Positions 32,318 through 44,217 of a stretch of 64,000 nucleotides of DNA are shown here, in pieces; the first letter of the stretch is position 1, and the number at the start of each line of letters is the position of its first letter. A program made the position numbers and the translations under genes. The stretch lies in NCBI GenBank assembly GCA_002794785.1, contig NBBA01000001.1, forward strand, positions 1,364,001-1,428,000. The letters run 5' to 3'. The notes under the pieces are model-generated. The model was not told the origin of the DNA, did not search any database, and worked only from the letters and a program-made list of their open reading frames with translations. This DNA is from Coniferiporia sulphurascens (taxonomy: Eukaryota; Basidiomycota; Agaricomycetes; Hymenochaetales; Hymenochaetaceae).

Positions 32318-32574
32318 TCTTAAAATCTACGCACATTGTGGTAGACGATGAGGTGCAGTGGTGAAGTTCAGGCAAGGTAAGTTATCAGCGTAAACCGATG
32401 TATTTCTAGGGCGAGACCAGCTCCCCTTATATACACATTCCATGAGCTAGTACTACTATAACTGTCTAGCTCCTATATCCTATGGCGTTATCGTTGCGTT
32501 ATCGTTCACTTAGTAAGGTGGTTGTTCATATGACCACGTACTATTTTTATATTGTTCGTTATATTTATTTAATA
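32318..32574 (-). repeat. 3' LTR of the Copia element
   Basis: 257 bp, in element orientation TATTAAATAAA to TTTTAAGA. It differs from the 5' LTR at two observed places (CACATTG against CACGTTG, and TTCCATG against TTCCGTG), each a CpG change. It contains the GTATATAAGGGG promoter region. Confidence 0.95.
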
Positions 32575-32581
32575 CTCCCCT

Positions 32582-35500
32582 TCAAACTTTTACTAGGCGG
32601 AGTAGACTTGTAAAACGTTTGATTAATTCTATCGTTAGCGCTTTTGTCATAATATCAGCCTTTTGCTGTCCAGTTGGAATGTATGAAACTGATATGGTTT
32701 CATTTTCAATATAATCACGTAAAAAATCTTTTCATATATCAATATGTTTTGTTCGTTGCGTATATTTTTGTTCAGTTGAATTCACTATTGTTATGGCTGC
32801 TTGATTATCGCATAATATTTTCATAGGTGTATCCAAGGTCTGCAGTACCTCTTCAACCAGTCTTCTTAGCCATATTGCTTCTTTTACTCCATGAGTTAAA
32901 GCTTGTAATTCAGCTTTGCATACTGATAGTGACACTAATTCTTGTTTTTTACTTGACCAGGATGTCGTTGCGTTTCCTATTTGGAATATATATCCTGATA
33001 TAGCTTTATGTCCTTCTTGTGTCATTCCGTCAGCGTTGGTATATCCAATTAACTCGATTGGTTCCTTTCCTCCGAGTATTAACCAATAATCGTTCGTTCC
33101 TTTTAGATATTTAAAACAATGTTTTACTGCATTGTAATGTTCAATACTAGGTTTATTCAAATGCCTAGCAAATTGACCTGTTGCAAATGATATGTCAGGT
33201 CTCGTACAATCTGCTGCATATCGTAATGCTCCAACCATGTTCATATATGGTATTTGATTCATGAAGTTTACTTCTTCATTAGTTGGATTTTCGAGTGATT
33301 TTAACACTTGACCCGGTGTCATTGGTGTTCGTACTGTTGCAGCGTCTTTTAATTTATATTTTTCTATTATATTATCAATATAATGTTTTTGTCTTAATTT
33401 TATAATTCTTTCTTCTCAGTTTCTTTCAATTTCAATGCCGAGTAGCCAATGTATGTCGTTTCCGTCAGTGAATTTTACATGTTTTCCAATTTCGTCTTTA
33501 AAGGCTTTTATTATCATTAGATTTAAGCCACATATCGTTATGTCGTCAACATGTATGAAAAGTATAAGAATTGTTTTTCCTTTTTCTTTTCTTAGGAATA
33601 CTGCGTTATCTTGGACTGCTCTTGTTAGTCCTATTCCGATTAATATTTCAGATAATTTTTTATACCATCGTCTGCCTGCTTGTTTTAATCCGTATAAGGC
33701 TTTATTTAGTTTTAAAACTTGTCCAGGTTTTATTTCGATTAGATTTCCTGGTGGTGGTTTTATGTATATGTTTTCGTCTTTTTCTAATTCACCATATAAG
33801 TAAGCTGATTTAATATCGATTTGGTGAATTTCGTAATTGTTTGTTGCGCTCCAACTTAGTATAGTTCTTACTGTAGCTAGTTGTGCTACTGGAGCAAATG
33901 TGTCGTTTGAGTAGTAGTCTATGCCTTCTTTCTGGGCAAATCCTTGAACTACTAATCTTGCTTTGTAACGTTCGATTTCTCCATTTGCTAATCTTTTTGT
34001 TTTGTAAACAAATCTTGTTCCGATTATGTTTGCTTCTTTTGGTGGATCAATGATTTTCCATGTGGATCTTTCGATTAATGTTTTTATTTCTTCTTTCATT
34101 GCCGTGATCCATTGATTTGCGTCAATTCTATTGATCGCTTGTTGATATGAATTTGGATCACCTATTAATTCCGTATTGAATTGATTGAATTCCGTAAGAT
34201 AAGCAACTGTATTTTGTTTGTCAAAGTTTAGACCTAATAATCGTTTCGTTGGTTTAATAGTTCTTGTTGGTCTTTCATTTGTTAATTCTTTTATTTGTTC
34301 GTTTTGTTTTTCTGTTATATTCTCCCCTTCAATTTTAGATGGAGGAGAATCTAAAAATTGTAAGTTTCGTTTGACTGTTATTTTTCTATTGTGATAGGTT
34401 CTATGACCTTTACTTTCTTCGTCAAATCCTAACCATTGTGCATATATTCCTTTTGGTTGTAATTTATTTACATCTTCTTGTTTTATTATGCAATATTGGC
34501 CGAATTCTTTTAAATCGTCTATGTTGTAATTTTCGTTATATCGTTTGAAATATGGTGTTTGAAATTCAATAGCGCTCTTTGGCGTTCTATTGTAAACGTA
34601 AGTACTGTATTTTACAGCTTCTCCCCATAGACTGGGTGGTAATTTTGCTTGTAGCAGATTTACTCGTGTATTATTTAGAATCGTTTGATGTGATTGTTCT
34701 GCTACTCCGTTTTGTTGTGGTGTATCGTGAACAGTCAGCTTTCGTATCGTTCCATGTTTTTCTAAATATTCAGTGAATTGTTTACTTAAAAACACTGTGT
34801 CGTTATCACTTTGTAATATTTTTATTTTTATATTAAATTGTGTATTTAGCATAGTAGCCCAAGTCGTATAAGCATTTAAGCCTTCGTCTTTTGTTTTTAA
34901 TAAAATCATTTTTATCCATCTTGTAGCATCGTCTACAAGTGTTAGAAGATATTTATATCCTCCTATAGCATGTGTGGATGCTGGACACCATATGTCCATA
35001 TGTATGTGATCGCCAAATTTTTCGGCTAACTTTGAAATGCATAATTTTGGAATTTGCATTCTTTTTATATTTGCTTGTATGCATATTGTGCATTGAGTTT
35101 CGTCGTAATTTGATATTTTATTATTTGTGATTTGATCTTTTTTTAGTAATCGTTTTATGTAAGCATAACTTATATGCCCGAGTTTTTTGTGAAGTTCAAA
35201 TAATGTTACATTTTTTGTAGCCACTTGTACATTGTTGTTAAATATACTATACAATCCATTTTTATTTGTAATTTTTCCGCATAAAGATCCATTAGGATAC
35301 TTTATTGTGCATTCATTTTTTTTATAAATAAATTCGTAGCCGTCTTGACATAGAAGTCCTTGAGAGACTAATGTCATATTCATTTTAGGATTGTAATATA
35401 CGTTTGATAATATTATGACACTTACCAAGTGTCCGTTGGGGATGTAAAGCTTAAGATCCCCTACTATGTTTGCCATAAACGTTGTTTTGTTTGCGGCCGT

Positions 35501-37429
35501 TATTGTTATTACGTCAGTTTTATATGTATTTCGTAATCGATTTAGATATGGTGTTAGATGTATCGTTGCACCAGTATCAATTATATCCATTGAAGAATAA
35601 ATATTGTTAGCAAATTTTTCTGTTGTTATAACGTTAATGCTTATGTCAAGGTTATTGGCATCCACGTCTTCCATAGCGCTATCGTAGTTTCCGATTTTTT
35701 CAAGGAAGTCGTTATAAGAATAAATTGGGAATTCTCCCATGTTGAAATCGTTATCGTCGACTTCGGTTATGAAGGCGCCAATTTCGCCTTGGCCGATTAC
35801 GGCGCTTAGTTCGATTCTAGAGCTCGATGCGACGTTTGTTGCTGCTGCTGCTGCGGTATGTTTAGCCTGGGCCGCACTTGCCCCAGTCGATGTCGGTGCC
35901 GCTGACGCACCCGTTTCCTTCCCTTTTCCTTTTTCGTCGTTCGCGTCCTCTTTTTTCTTCTGAGCTGCCTTCGTCCATTCCGTTTTTGGCGCCCAGCAAT
36001 CTTGACTAAAGTGCCCTAGTTTGTTACAATTGTAGCACTTAATAACGTGTGATTGTTGGTTAGGGGAATATCCCCCCCTTCCTCGTCCTCGCATATATCC
36101 TCCGCGGCCTCTATAGCCGCGACCTCGTGGTTGTACACCGCGGCTGTTACCGTGTCCGCGGCCCCTGAAATAGGGGTGGTTCCACTCGTCCTTGGGCAGG
36201 TGGTTAGCCGCCGCTCCTGTCCTTTGGTGATTTTTACACCACCCCTCGAAGGCGTTTCTCAATGCCGTTAGTAGGAATTGAGGGGTTAGTTCAATTTCAT
36301 CTTTGTCTGGGTTCGTTTCGTTAATTGTTTTAATATATAACTCACTCTGTGTGAGTACGTATTGATATTGTTCGGGCGTTGCCCTCGTAATAGCCGATAT
36401 GTATGTCGACTCTGAAACTTTTACCCCTTGGGCTATTAGTTCCTCGTATTTATTGCTGAGGTTATTGAGCGTTCCATCGAAATGGCTGACATGACCTCGG
36501 ATATCAAAAAGGGCAGCCTCGTTAAAGCCCTTTGTAATTGTTGTCTGGACGTTATATCGTCCGTCAAGCGCTTTGAGTAGCGCTGGAATATCTTTAGAGA
36601 AATTAAGATAATAAGCCAATATTTTGTCGGGCATAGTGCGCATAATGCCGTTATATAAAGCGCTTGATATACCAGCCTCTCCAGTTCCTGGGGAGTTAGT
36701 GAGCAGGTTACCGTAACCTGCACTCTCGATGGCGCTGCGGACTCTGTAATTCCAGAGTTTGTAGTTTCTGTGCCCATCGAGTTTCTCGATTCCGTCGAAG
36801 AATTTCTGGAGTTCCGCGAGTTTAGTTGCCATACTCGGTTCATCTTCCTCGGTATTGTTAGCGTCTGAATCGTCAGGATCAGATGGTTCTGATGGCTCAC
36901 GTGATGGGTTATTTTTGGATTCTTCGGAGTTTTCTTCTTCGTTATCTTCTTTTTTATCGTTATCTTCTTTCTTATCGCTTTCTTCTTCTGGCTTAATATA
37001 TGGGTTATCAATTTTAAATTGAGCTTTTTCATTTGGATCTGATATGCCCAAATACGTACTTATTCGGTATCTGATTTCGGATGATTTTCCTTGATCTGAT
37101 ATTCCTAAATCTTTAGCGTGATTCGTTAGTTCCATTTTATAGTCAGTTCTTATTTTTGATTTTTCATCTTTGGTAGAATTATCATACCTGTTTATTCGAT
37201 CTTGTATCTGTTGTTCCATTCCATTAATAGGTATTTGTCTTAGGTTACATTGGAGTATTAGGTCGACTAACCTTTTGCTATCTTTAGCTTTTTGAATTTT
37301 TTCTTCAAGTTCTTTGATCGTTGATGACTGTGTGTACATTATTTTTAATTCGTTAGCAGTGATTCGTAATCCTGATAATTTTTGCAAATGTGTTTGCTCA
37401 CGAGTGTTTGGTTTCTGTCCGTCAGGCAT
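32582..37429 (-). pseudogene. Copia gag-pol polyprotein with two in-frame TGA codons
   Basis: A single frame of 1615 codons from the ATG at 37429, with TGA at 33416 and near 32729 and otherwise open. Gag occupies about residues 1-480 with an acidic stretch and the CCHC knuckle CYNCNKLGHFSQDC near 465. The protease motif DTGATIHL is near 615. Integrase has HKKLGHISYAYI with CTIC (HHCC type), MDIW, LQSDNDTVFL and NGVAEQS (Asp/Asp/Glu). Reverse transcriptase has FAPVAQLATVRTIL, IDIKSAYLYGEL and HVDDITICG. RNase H lies beyond the first TGA, with AELQALTHGVKEAIWL and IPTGQQKADIMTKAL. Both TGA sit where an Arg codon (CGA) is plausible. It would otherwise be a complete element protein. Confidence 0.93.
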
Positions 37430-37487
37430 AGTTTCGTTATTCGAGGATTTATAAATTTGTTAATCGTTTCGTTAGTTGTAGAGTCAA

Positions 37488-37498
37488 GGCTCATAACC
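37488..37498 (-). other. Copia primer-binding site, matches initiator tRNA anticodon arm
   Basis: Immediately inside the 5' LTR the element reads GGTTATGAGCC. This is the exact complement of GGCTCATAACC, the anticodon stem-loop of eukaryotic initiator tRNA-Met. Priming by an internally cleaved half tRNA is known for Drosophila copia and yeast Ty5. The assignment is by sequence and position. Confidence 0.75.
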
Positions 37499-37755
37499 TC
37501 TTAAAATCTACGCACGTTGTGGTAGACGATGAGGTGCAGTGGTGAAGTTCAGGCAAGGTAAGTTATCAGCGTAAACCGATGTATTTCTAGGGCGAGACCA
37601 GCTCCCCTTATATACACATTCCGTGAGCTAGTACTACTATAACTGTCTAGCTCCTATATCCTATGGCGTTATCGTTGCGTTATCGTTCACTTAGTAAGGT
37701 GGTTGTTCATATGACCACGTACTATTTTTATATTGTTCGTTATATTTATTTAATA
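37499..37755 (-). repeat. 5' LTR of the Copia element
   Basis: 257 bp, near-identical to 32318-32574 and related to the solo LTR at 27840-28098. Outside it lies the second TTGAG copy at 37756-37760, after which the LINE coding sequence resumes. Confidence 0.95.
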
Positions 37756-37760
37756 TTGAG

Positions 37761-38473
37761 AGGGGAGGCCATGTACTGCCAAGCACTTGTCAGTGGTGGA
37801 GGTGAGTGGGTGGGTGAGCGACAGAGTCCATCAGTCCATGAGGGTGTGGACAGCAACTTCCTTTAATGCAGAGGTGGAAGGTTTTAGGTCGGATGGAGGG
37901 AGCTCCGTCACCAGTTTTGCTTCCATGTCAGCCCATTCATTGCCAGGGATGTCCAAGTGACCGGGGCACCACACGATGTGAACGGTGAGCTGGGGATACA
38001 AGTCCAGCAGAGTCTCCACACCTGCTTTCCAGATATGAAGGAGGTGGGTGCCAGGGGCAGTGGTCCACATATGGAAAAGGTGGAGGGCGATCAGCGAATC
38101 AGACAGAAAGAAAATGTCTGATGTGATGCACAATTGCGCTGGGAGGTGGCATGCTACCCAGCCCGGGGCTGTGGCAAGGGAGAACTCCTCGGCATCCATG
38201 GCCATAGCACAGGTGGGGGATTCCAGTTGGTGTGACCAGAGGCAGGTGGGGCCTAGCATTGCGCAGATGGTGGAGCCTGACTTGTCATTGATGCGAGAGC
38301 CGTCCATGAAGACTTGGACATGTGGAGTGGCACCTAGGTCCCGTGCGGCATTCACAAACTGCTTGCGAGTGTCAGCACTAACTGGGGTGACGGGGGTGGT
38401 GAAGTGGACTCAGCCTTTGGTGAAAGCCAGGGGGTCCATCCATGGGGGATGTGTGTATGCAGGGACTTGTTGA
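37761..38473 (-). pseudogene. LINE ORF2: RNase H (L12)
   Basis: Contains QVFMDGSRINDKSGSTIC (FMDGS with the catalytic Asp), DIFFLSDSLIALHLF and HIVWCPGHLDIPGNEWADME. The frame 38355-37831 is open, but a change near 38410 separates it from the upstream reverse transcriptase. It is interrupted on the 3' side by the Copia element. Confidence 0.82.
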
Positions 38474-39582
38474 ACCCAAGGGGTTCGGACCTGCAGAGAA
38501 AGGGAGAAGGGTCTGTTAGCTACATTTTTAAATAATTTACAGCCAATAGAGTGTGGGGTGTGCCAGAGGCACAGGGAATGGGTAGTCTTTATATATTCAA
38601 AGAAGAAAGAAAGAGGGGGAACGGAGCAGAGAAAATTCATGGAGTGGGGGGAGATGCCTTTGAAGATGCCCAGAATCCAGCAGCAGGCCGTATTTTGCAC
38701 AGCCTGGAGGTGGCTTACCAGGGTTTTTTGGCATTGGCTGTGGTACCAGACTGGCACCCCCCATGACAGGATGGAGTGGATGCAGGAGGTGTATAGGTGG
38801 CGGAGGGGGAGGGCCGAAATGCCTTGTTGGGTGTTGCCCAGAATGCGGAGGGTGGCAAGGGTGGAGAGTCCCTTGGAGCACATGTGCTCGACATGGGGCT
38901 TGAAGGAGAGGCCCAGGTCCCACCAGATCCCCAACCATCGGAGTGGTATTGAGGGGCAGGTCGGGGTGTTGGGGTTGACCTGGACGCTGGCAGTGTCCCA
39001 ACCGTCATAGCTGGTGCGCCACCGAGGGGGGTGGAAATGGAGACACTCTGTCTTGGCGGCTTCAATGTTGAGACCGATGGTGCCGAAAAGGGTGTTGAGT
39101 TGGTGGTAGGTGCAGGCCAGAGCATGGCAGTTAGATGCCACCGATGGACCTATGCAAATCAGTAAATGGTCATCAACATATGCTAGGGCAGTGGTGCCGG
39201 CTTGGTGAAAGCGCCAGAGGACCACACCCACGAATATTGTTGACAGAATGGGGGAGATGGGCGATCCTTGAGGGGTGCTGAAGTCAGGTTTCTGGGTGGT
39301 GGGGAGGGTGGTGCCATTGAATGCGATGGCGACCTGCTGATCCATCATGAAGGACAAACACCAGTCAGCCATGTTGGGCGTGCAACTGAGGTCCAGCAAT
39401 TGTCGGTGGAGGAGTTGGGGGTGTACTGAGTCAAAGAAACCCTGAATGTCAACCACTAGGACCAAACAGATGAGGCCCTCTGAGTGGGTGCATTCCGCAA
39501 TCTGTAAAAGGTGTTGGGCTGTGTCATAGACTGAATGGCCTTGGTGCCCCCCATATTGATTAGGTGGCAGCCAGTCCTGCAT
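38410..39582 (-). pseudogene. LINE ORF2: reverse transcriptase (L12)
   Basis: 390 codons open. The fingers part begins with QDWLPPNQYGGHQGHSVYDT, followed by VDIQGFFDSVHPQLLH, TPQGSPISPILST, AYVDDHLLIC and the thumb region QNTACCWILGIFKG. The polymerase Asp residues are present. The part upstream (KPNKKDPFSPHSY) is in another frame because of a stop near 39658 (TGACCC, where sister copies read TGGCCC). Confidence 0.85.
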
Positions 39583-40025
39583 GTTAGCAAGGAACTGGAG
39601 CCTGTTAGCTATTATCTTTTTGAGGAGTTTCCCTAGGGTCTCCTCGAGGGTGATGGGTCAGTATGAATGTGGCGAAAAGGGGTCCTTCTTGTTAGGCTTC
39701 CAGAGCATCACCACCTTTGCTGCCCACCAACACTCAGAGTGGTGCCCCAAGTGCAGACAGTCATTGAAAAGTGTAAGAATCTTGTCGGGGTAAGCATCCA
39801 CTACCCATTTCAGGGGGCGGTAACCTATTCCTGAGAGGCCCAGTGCCGACAAGTTGGATGTGTCGGCCAGTGCCCCCATAATCTCCATGAGGAGGATGGG
39901 CAGGGCAGCTGGTTGAGGTGGTGGCTGTGGGGTGGTGGCTGCTGCCTGGGGGGGGGGGGGGGCATGAAGAAAGTTTCATGGAAAAGCTCACCTTTCTCAT
40001 CGTCCATCTGGGTGAAGGAGCCATC

Positions 40026-41212
40026 TCATCGTTTAAGCGAGGGGATGGGAGTGGGTCGGTTACCGAGGCCTCTCTTGGCCCAGTTCCAGATGTTGGAGGC
40101 ATCTGCTTCTGATGCCTGGTTGGCATAGAACTGCCTTTTGGCCATCCTAACACCCCTTTTGAAGGCATGCCGAGCTGATGAATGCTGAAGGGGAGTGGTG
40201 GCTGTCAAGATTGCCGTTAGGAGGGTCTTGCAGTGGGGTGACCACCATGGGACTTCCATTTTCAACGGCTTGGAGAGGCGGGTGAATGGCTGGAGGGCAG
40301 ATATCATGGAATCGATAACTGCCTTGGCTTTGATGTCCAGGGCGTGGGTGTTGAGCCCTGGTAGTCGGAAGGCTGCTTTGAGGAGAGAGAAGGCGATGTC
40401 GATCCATTCCTCCTTGTTGGCTGGGAGAAGCCAGCGAGTCTTTAAGACTGGAGGGGGGGGACAAAATGGCAGTGACCACCTTAGGATATTGTGGTTGGAC
40501 AGTGGGGAGGGATTGGAGGTAGCTGAATCTAAAATAGAGTCAGGGTTGACTGCAGGTGGGGCCCAGATCATGTCAATGGGGCACTGACACCGATGGCCGT
40601 CAGGCCGTGAGTCAGAGTCAGGAAGGTGGGCAGGCGCTAGGCCATGCCCACAAAAAAAGTCATCGAGGGTTGCACCCCCAGATCGTCTTGTCATGGGACT
40701 GGGAATTCAGACCACATGTGGTGGCGATGGTTGAAGTCGCCCGCCACAAGTAGAGTGGTGGCTAGCACCGAGGGGAGTGAGAATAAGAAGGTCTCACCTG
40801 GGTACTGTGGAGAGGCATTCTCTTGATCCGGAGGGTGCATGCCATAGTAGTTGCACACCCAGAGGGTGAGTTGGGATCGGACCTCCACTGTCAGTACATC
40901 GGTGCCATGAGACGCAGCTCCGAGAATCGACCAGGAAGTAGGGGGGAGGGCCCTGGATACATATGTGACTACCCAAGGATGGACCTCTGGTGGCAGGACA
41001 GGTATATATCCTGGGATGGTGGGGATGTTGAGTACTGGAGTGCTGGTTGGGTCAGTGAGTGAGGGTTGCAGCCCTATTTGGTACCAGGGCAGTTCCTGTA
41101 TAAGAATTAGGTGTGGGGGGGAGGGGTCAGTTGTAAGGACAGGAATTAGGGAATGTATCGCCACAAGTGAGCAGGTGGCGTTCCACTGCAGGATAGAGAG
41201 CATCTCTATCAT
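40026..41212 (-). pseudogene. LINE ORF2 start: endonuclease (L12)
   Basis: Starts at the ATG at 41212 in an ATGA overlap with ORF1: MIEMLSILQWNATCSLVAIH, then LILIQELPWYQ, NYYGMH and VAGDFNHRHHMWSE (catalytic GDFN intact). The frame changes near 40690 and continues in 40694-40026 with PIDMIW, LSNHNIL (sister copies read LSDH, so the Asp is lost) and VPWWSPHCKTLL. One frameshift and the lost Asp make it inactive. Confidence 0.83.
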
Positions 41213-42856
41213 ATTTCCTTCATCTGATCATCAGTGGGGTTGGCAGCAAGGGCCTCTTCGATTTGGCAGTAATGCCTCTTCTTGGGGCAGGCCAGTAGGG
41301 TGGCGGGGTGGTCGCCCTGGCAGTTAGTGCAATGGTGGGGGTGTGGACATGTGTCGCCTTCGGGCACTGCATTGGTTGTGCAGTGGGTGCACAATTTGCA
41401 GTGGTTGTGGGTCAAGTGGGCACCTGCACAGTCAGCGCAGCAAGGTTGGGCTTGGCAACCCCTAGTTCCATGGCCGAGGCCCTGGCACTGCTCACATTGT
41501 GTGAGGGTGGGGTGGATGGGTGGGATGGAGAGTCGGAGGGCGGATCCGAACATCCAGACATGGGGCCTCTTGAGGAGGCATTTGCGGATGGAGCCATTGG
41601 GGTCAATGAAGGAGAAGACCACTGGGCATCTGTCGAGTGTTGGCAGGTGGTCCTCAGTGGCAGTGAAGTGTGGGGTGACTACAAAGTCGAGGTTTCGGAG
41701 TGCCGGGTTGTGCCGGATTTCGGCCATGAGGGCCTTCTTGGTGATGGTGTGTCCGTTCTGGCTGAACAGGAAGTCTTTGCAGGGCACCATGGAGATGTGG
41801 AGGGTGGACTGGGAGCGGACTCTGGAGGGGGTTAGGGAGAAAGCAGTCGGGATGGTAATTCCCGCTGCAATGCACTCTGTGTGCATGTGGGAGGCATAGG
41901 CTGCGGAGTGATGATCGATGATCGTTTCCATGGTCGGGTTAGCCGAGGATGGGCATGCCGCAAATGTGGTCATGATGTTCCCCTTCACGTTATATGAAGA
42001 GGAGAGGACTGGGGCTTGGTCTGCAGTGGGGAGGGAGGCGAAGAACTCATGGGACATCTTTGTCAGGGCCATTGCTGACTTCTGATTTTCGGCCCGTATG
42101 CCGACAGTTGGTGTGAGGACCAAGGTTGGGTCCTTGGCATACATTGTGGGTGGGGGGGGGGCACCTTATGCTGACACTTCTTCTTCTTCTGTGCCAGGTT
42201 GATGACTGCTCCTGCAGCTGGGGCCACTGGGGATGGGTTGGCAGTTGTTGGGGGGGCTGCTGCTGCAGCCACCTGGGCATAGGAGGTGGGGGCTGCCATG
42301 ATGGTGGCCAGGGTGGTGGTTTGCTGTTGTTGCTGCTGCTGTTGTCGGGGGGCAGGCCTAGAGCTGATGGAAGCCATCTGTTGTGATATAGAAGCTACAT
42401 CAGTAGTCAGGTGCTTGACTGCATCAGTCAGTGCCCTCATTTCTGGGGTCACCGGGGCGGTGGCAGGGGTCCTGGTGGTGGCTGGGGGATTCCGCTGGGG
42501 GGAGCTGGGGCAAAGGGTTCTGGGAGGGCTAGTTCTGTCCCCCTCTTTGCAAAGTTGTAGGCCATCTCTGTGTTGTGGAGTATTAGGAAATGGGGGTCCC
42601 TCTTTTCCTCCCAAAGGTGAGCAATGGTTTGTTGGGCATTCCAGAGGATGTCGCCCACAAAGTTTGCTGCCTGTATGTCGGTGTTGGTGACAGAGGCATC
42701 CCTGGTCTTCATGTCGAAGTCTTCAAGGGCATGGGAGATGGTGTACATGAACCCTGAGGTGTGGGGTTCATATTGTTCTTGGGCAGGGGGTCCCCTCAGA
42801 GTGAGAGGCGACAGGACGGCAGAGGGACATTTCTGTCTGAGGCTTGCGCCTCCCAC
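41209..42856 (-). pseudogene. LINE ORF1 (gag-like), N-terminus missing (L12)
   Basis: Pieces in order: FMYTISHALEDFDMKTRD and AYNFAKRGTELALPEPF (42856-42449), a Gln run (QQQQQQQQ near 42330), a change of frame near 42144, then MYAKDPTLVLTPTVG, CKDFLFSQNGHTITKKALM and the Cys/His end. The latter shows CEQCQGLGHGTRGC (C-x2-C-x4-H-x4-C), CADCAGAHLTHNHC and CTNCQGDHPATLLAC, three zinc-knuckle-like units. The role is expected to be RNA binding. The C-terminal 311 codons are intact. Confidence 0.82.
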
Positions 42857-42884
42857 CTGTTGCAGGGGGGTATGGGGGTCAACC

Positions 42885-42930
<46 letters not shown>

Positions 42931-43140
42931 CTGCAGTATTACATAATTACAAGCTGCCCCCCAAAGGGGGGCCCTAACTACATAACAACAGAGGTGCCTG
43001 TCATTGCACAATGCACGAAACTGGGCAGGGGCCCTGCTCCCTAAGGGAGCCAAAGTGTGAAGGGCCCCTATTAGTAAACAAGAAGGAAGAGGGAGGAATA
43101 CATTTCACTACAGCAAAGCCAAACAGATGGAGGCAGGCGA

Positions 43141-43885
43141 CCCAACCTCGGCACCCCCCAAGGATCGCCAGTGTCCCCCATTCTGTCAACAATCTTTGCA
43201 GGAGTAGTCCTCTGGCGCTTTCACCAAGCCGGCACTACCACCTTAGCATACGTCAACAACCATTTACTAATCTGCATAGGACCCTCAGTGGCATCCAACT
43301 ACCGTACCCTCGCCCACGCCTACCACCAACTCGACACCCTTTTCGGCACCATTGGTCTAAACATTGAAGCTGCCAAGATGGAGTGTCTTCACTTCCACCC
43401 CCCCCAATGACACATCGGCTACCAAGGCTGGGACACCACTGGGGTTCAGGTAAACCCTAACACCCTAATCCGCCCCTCAATCCCACTATGCTGGTTGGGA
43501 ATATGGTGGGATCTGGGCCTCTCCTTCAAGCCCCATGTAGAGTGCATGCGCTCCAAGGGGCTCTCTACCCTTGCCGCCCTCCGCATCCTAGGCAACACCC
43601 AATGTGGCATCTCGGCCCTCCTCCTCCACCGCCTTTACACCTCCTGCGTGCACTCCATCCTATCATGGGGAGCACCAGTCTGGTATCATGGCAGCCACCA
43701 AAAAACTCTGGTAAACCGCCTGCAGGCTGTGCAAAACACGGCACGTCGCTGGATTCTAGGCATCTTTAAGGGTGCCTCCCCCCATTCCACCAACTTTCTT
43801 TGCTCTGTTCCCCCCCTCCCTTTCTATTTCGAGTATATAAAGACAACCCATTCTCTGCACCTATGGCACACCCCCCACTCTATTG
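43141..43885 (+). pseudogene. LINE ORF2 fragment: reverse transcriptase (L14)
   Basis: Frames 43171-43410 and 43495-43885 encode SPILSTIFAGVVLWRFHQAG, AYVNNHLLICIGPS, the LNIEAAKMECLHFHPP end of the palm, and the thumb. The catalytic YVDD is YVNN, both Asp residues lost by G to A type changes. A TGA at 43408 stands where sister copies have CGA. It is inactive. Confidence 0.83.
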
Positions 43886-43892
43886 GCCATAA

Positions 43893-43923
<31 letters not shown>

Positions 43924-44217
43924 CTGCAGTATTACATAATTACAAGCTGCCCCCCCAAAGGGGGGGCCCTAACTACATAACAACGGAGGCGCCCATCATT
44001 GCGCATCGTGCAAAACTGGGTGGGGGCTCTGCTCCCCTAAGGGTGCCGACATGTGAAGAGCCCCTATTTAGCTACGAAAAGAGGAGAGGGAGGGATACAT
44101 ATCGCTACGAACCGAACCAAGTGGTTGAGGGCAGGTTAAAGTAGGAAGCTTAGAAGTGGAAAGGGAGGGCAAGAGCGCTGGCCGAGACGTGTCATGTGGG
44201 ATACCAAAAGGCTGGCT

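Larger units (their letters stand above)
32318..37755 (-). mobile_element. Copia (Ty1) LTR retrotransposon with two LTRs and 5-bp TSD
   Basis: 5438 bp with a 257-bp LTR at each end and the flanking repeat TTGAG at 32313-32317 and 37756-37760. The polypurine tract (GAAGGGGAG in element orientation, 32575-32583) directly precedes the 3' LTR. The primer-binding site GGTTATGAGCC directly follows the 5' LTR. One polyprotein frame fills the interior. The domain order gag, protease, integrase, reverse transcriptase, RNase H is that of Copia. The LTRs differ at two observed positions, so the insertion is recent. The interior is much more AT-rich than the LINEs. Confidence 0.96.
31455..42885 (-). mobile_element. 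LINE copy L12, nearly complete, interrupted by a Copia element
   Basis: Without the Copia insertion and its duplicated 5 bp it is about 6.0 kb: tail and 3' UTR at 31455-31770, C-terminal segment of ORF2 at 31770-32317, then the remainder of ORF2 from 37761 to 41212 and ORF1 to 42885. ORF1 lacks its N-terminus, so the copy is 5' truncated. It lies with its tail in the ORF1 fragment L11. Stops and frameshifts are present in both ORFs. Confidence 0.9.
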
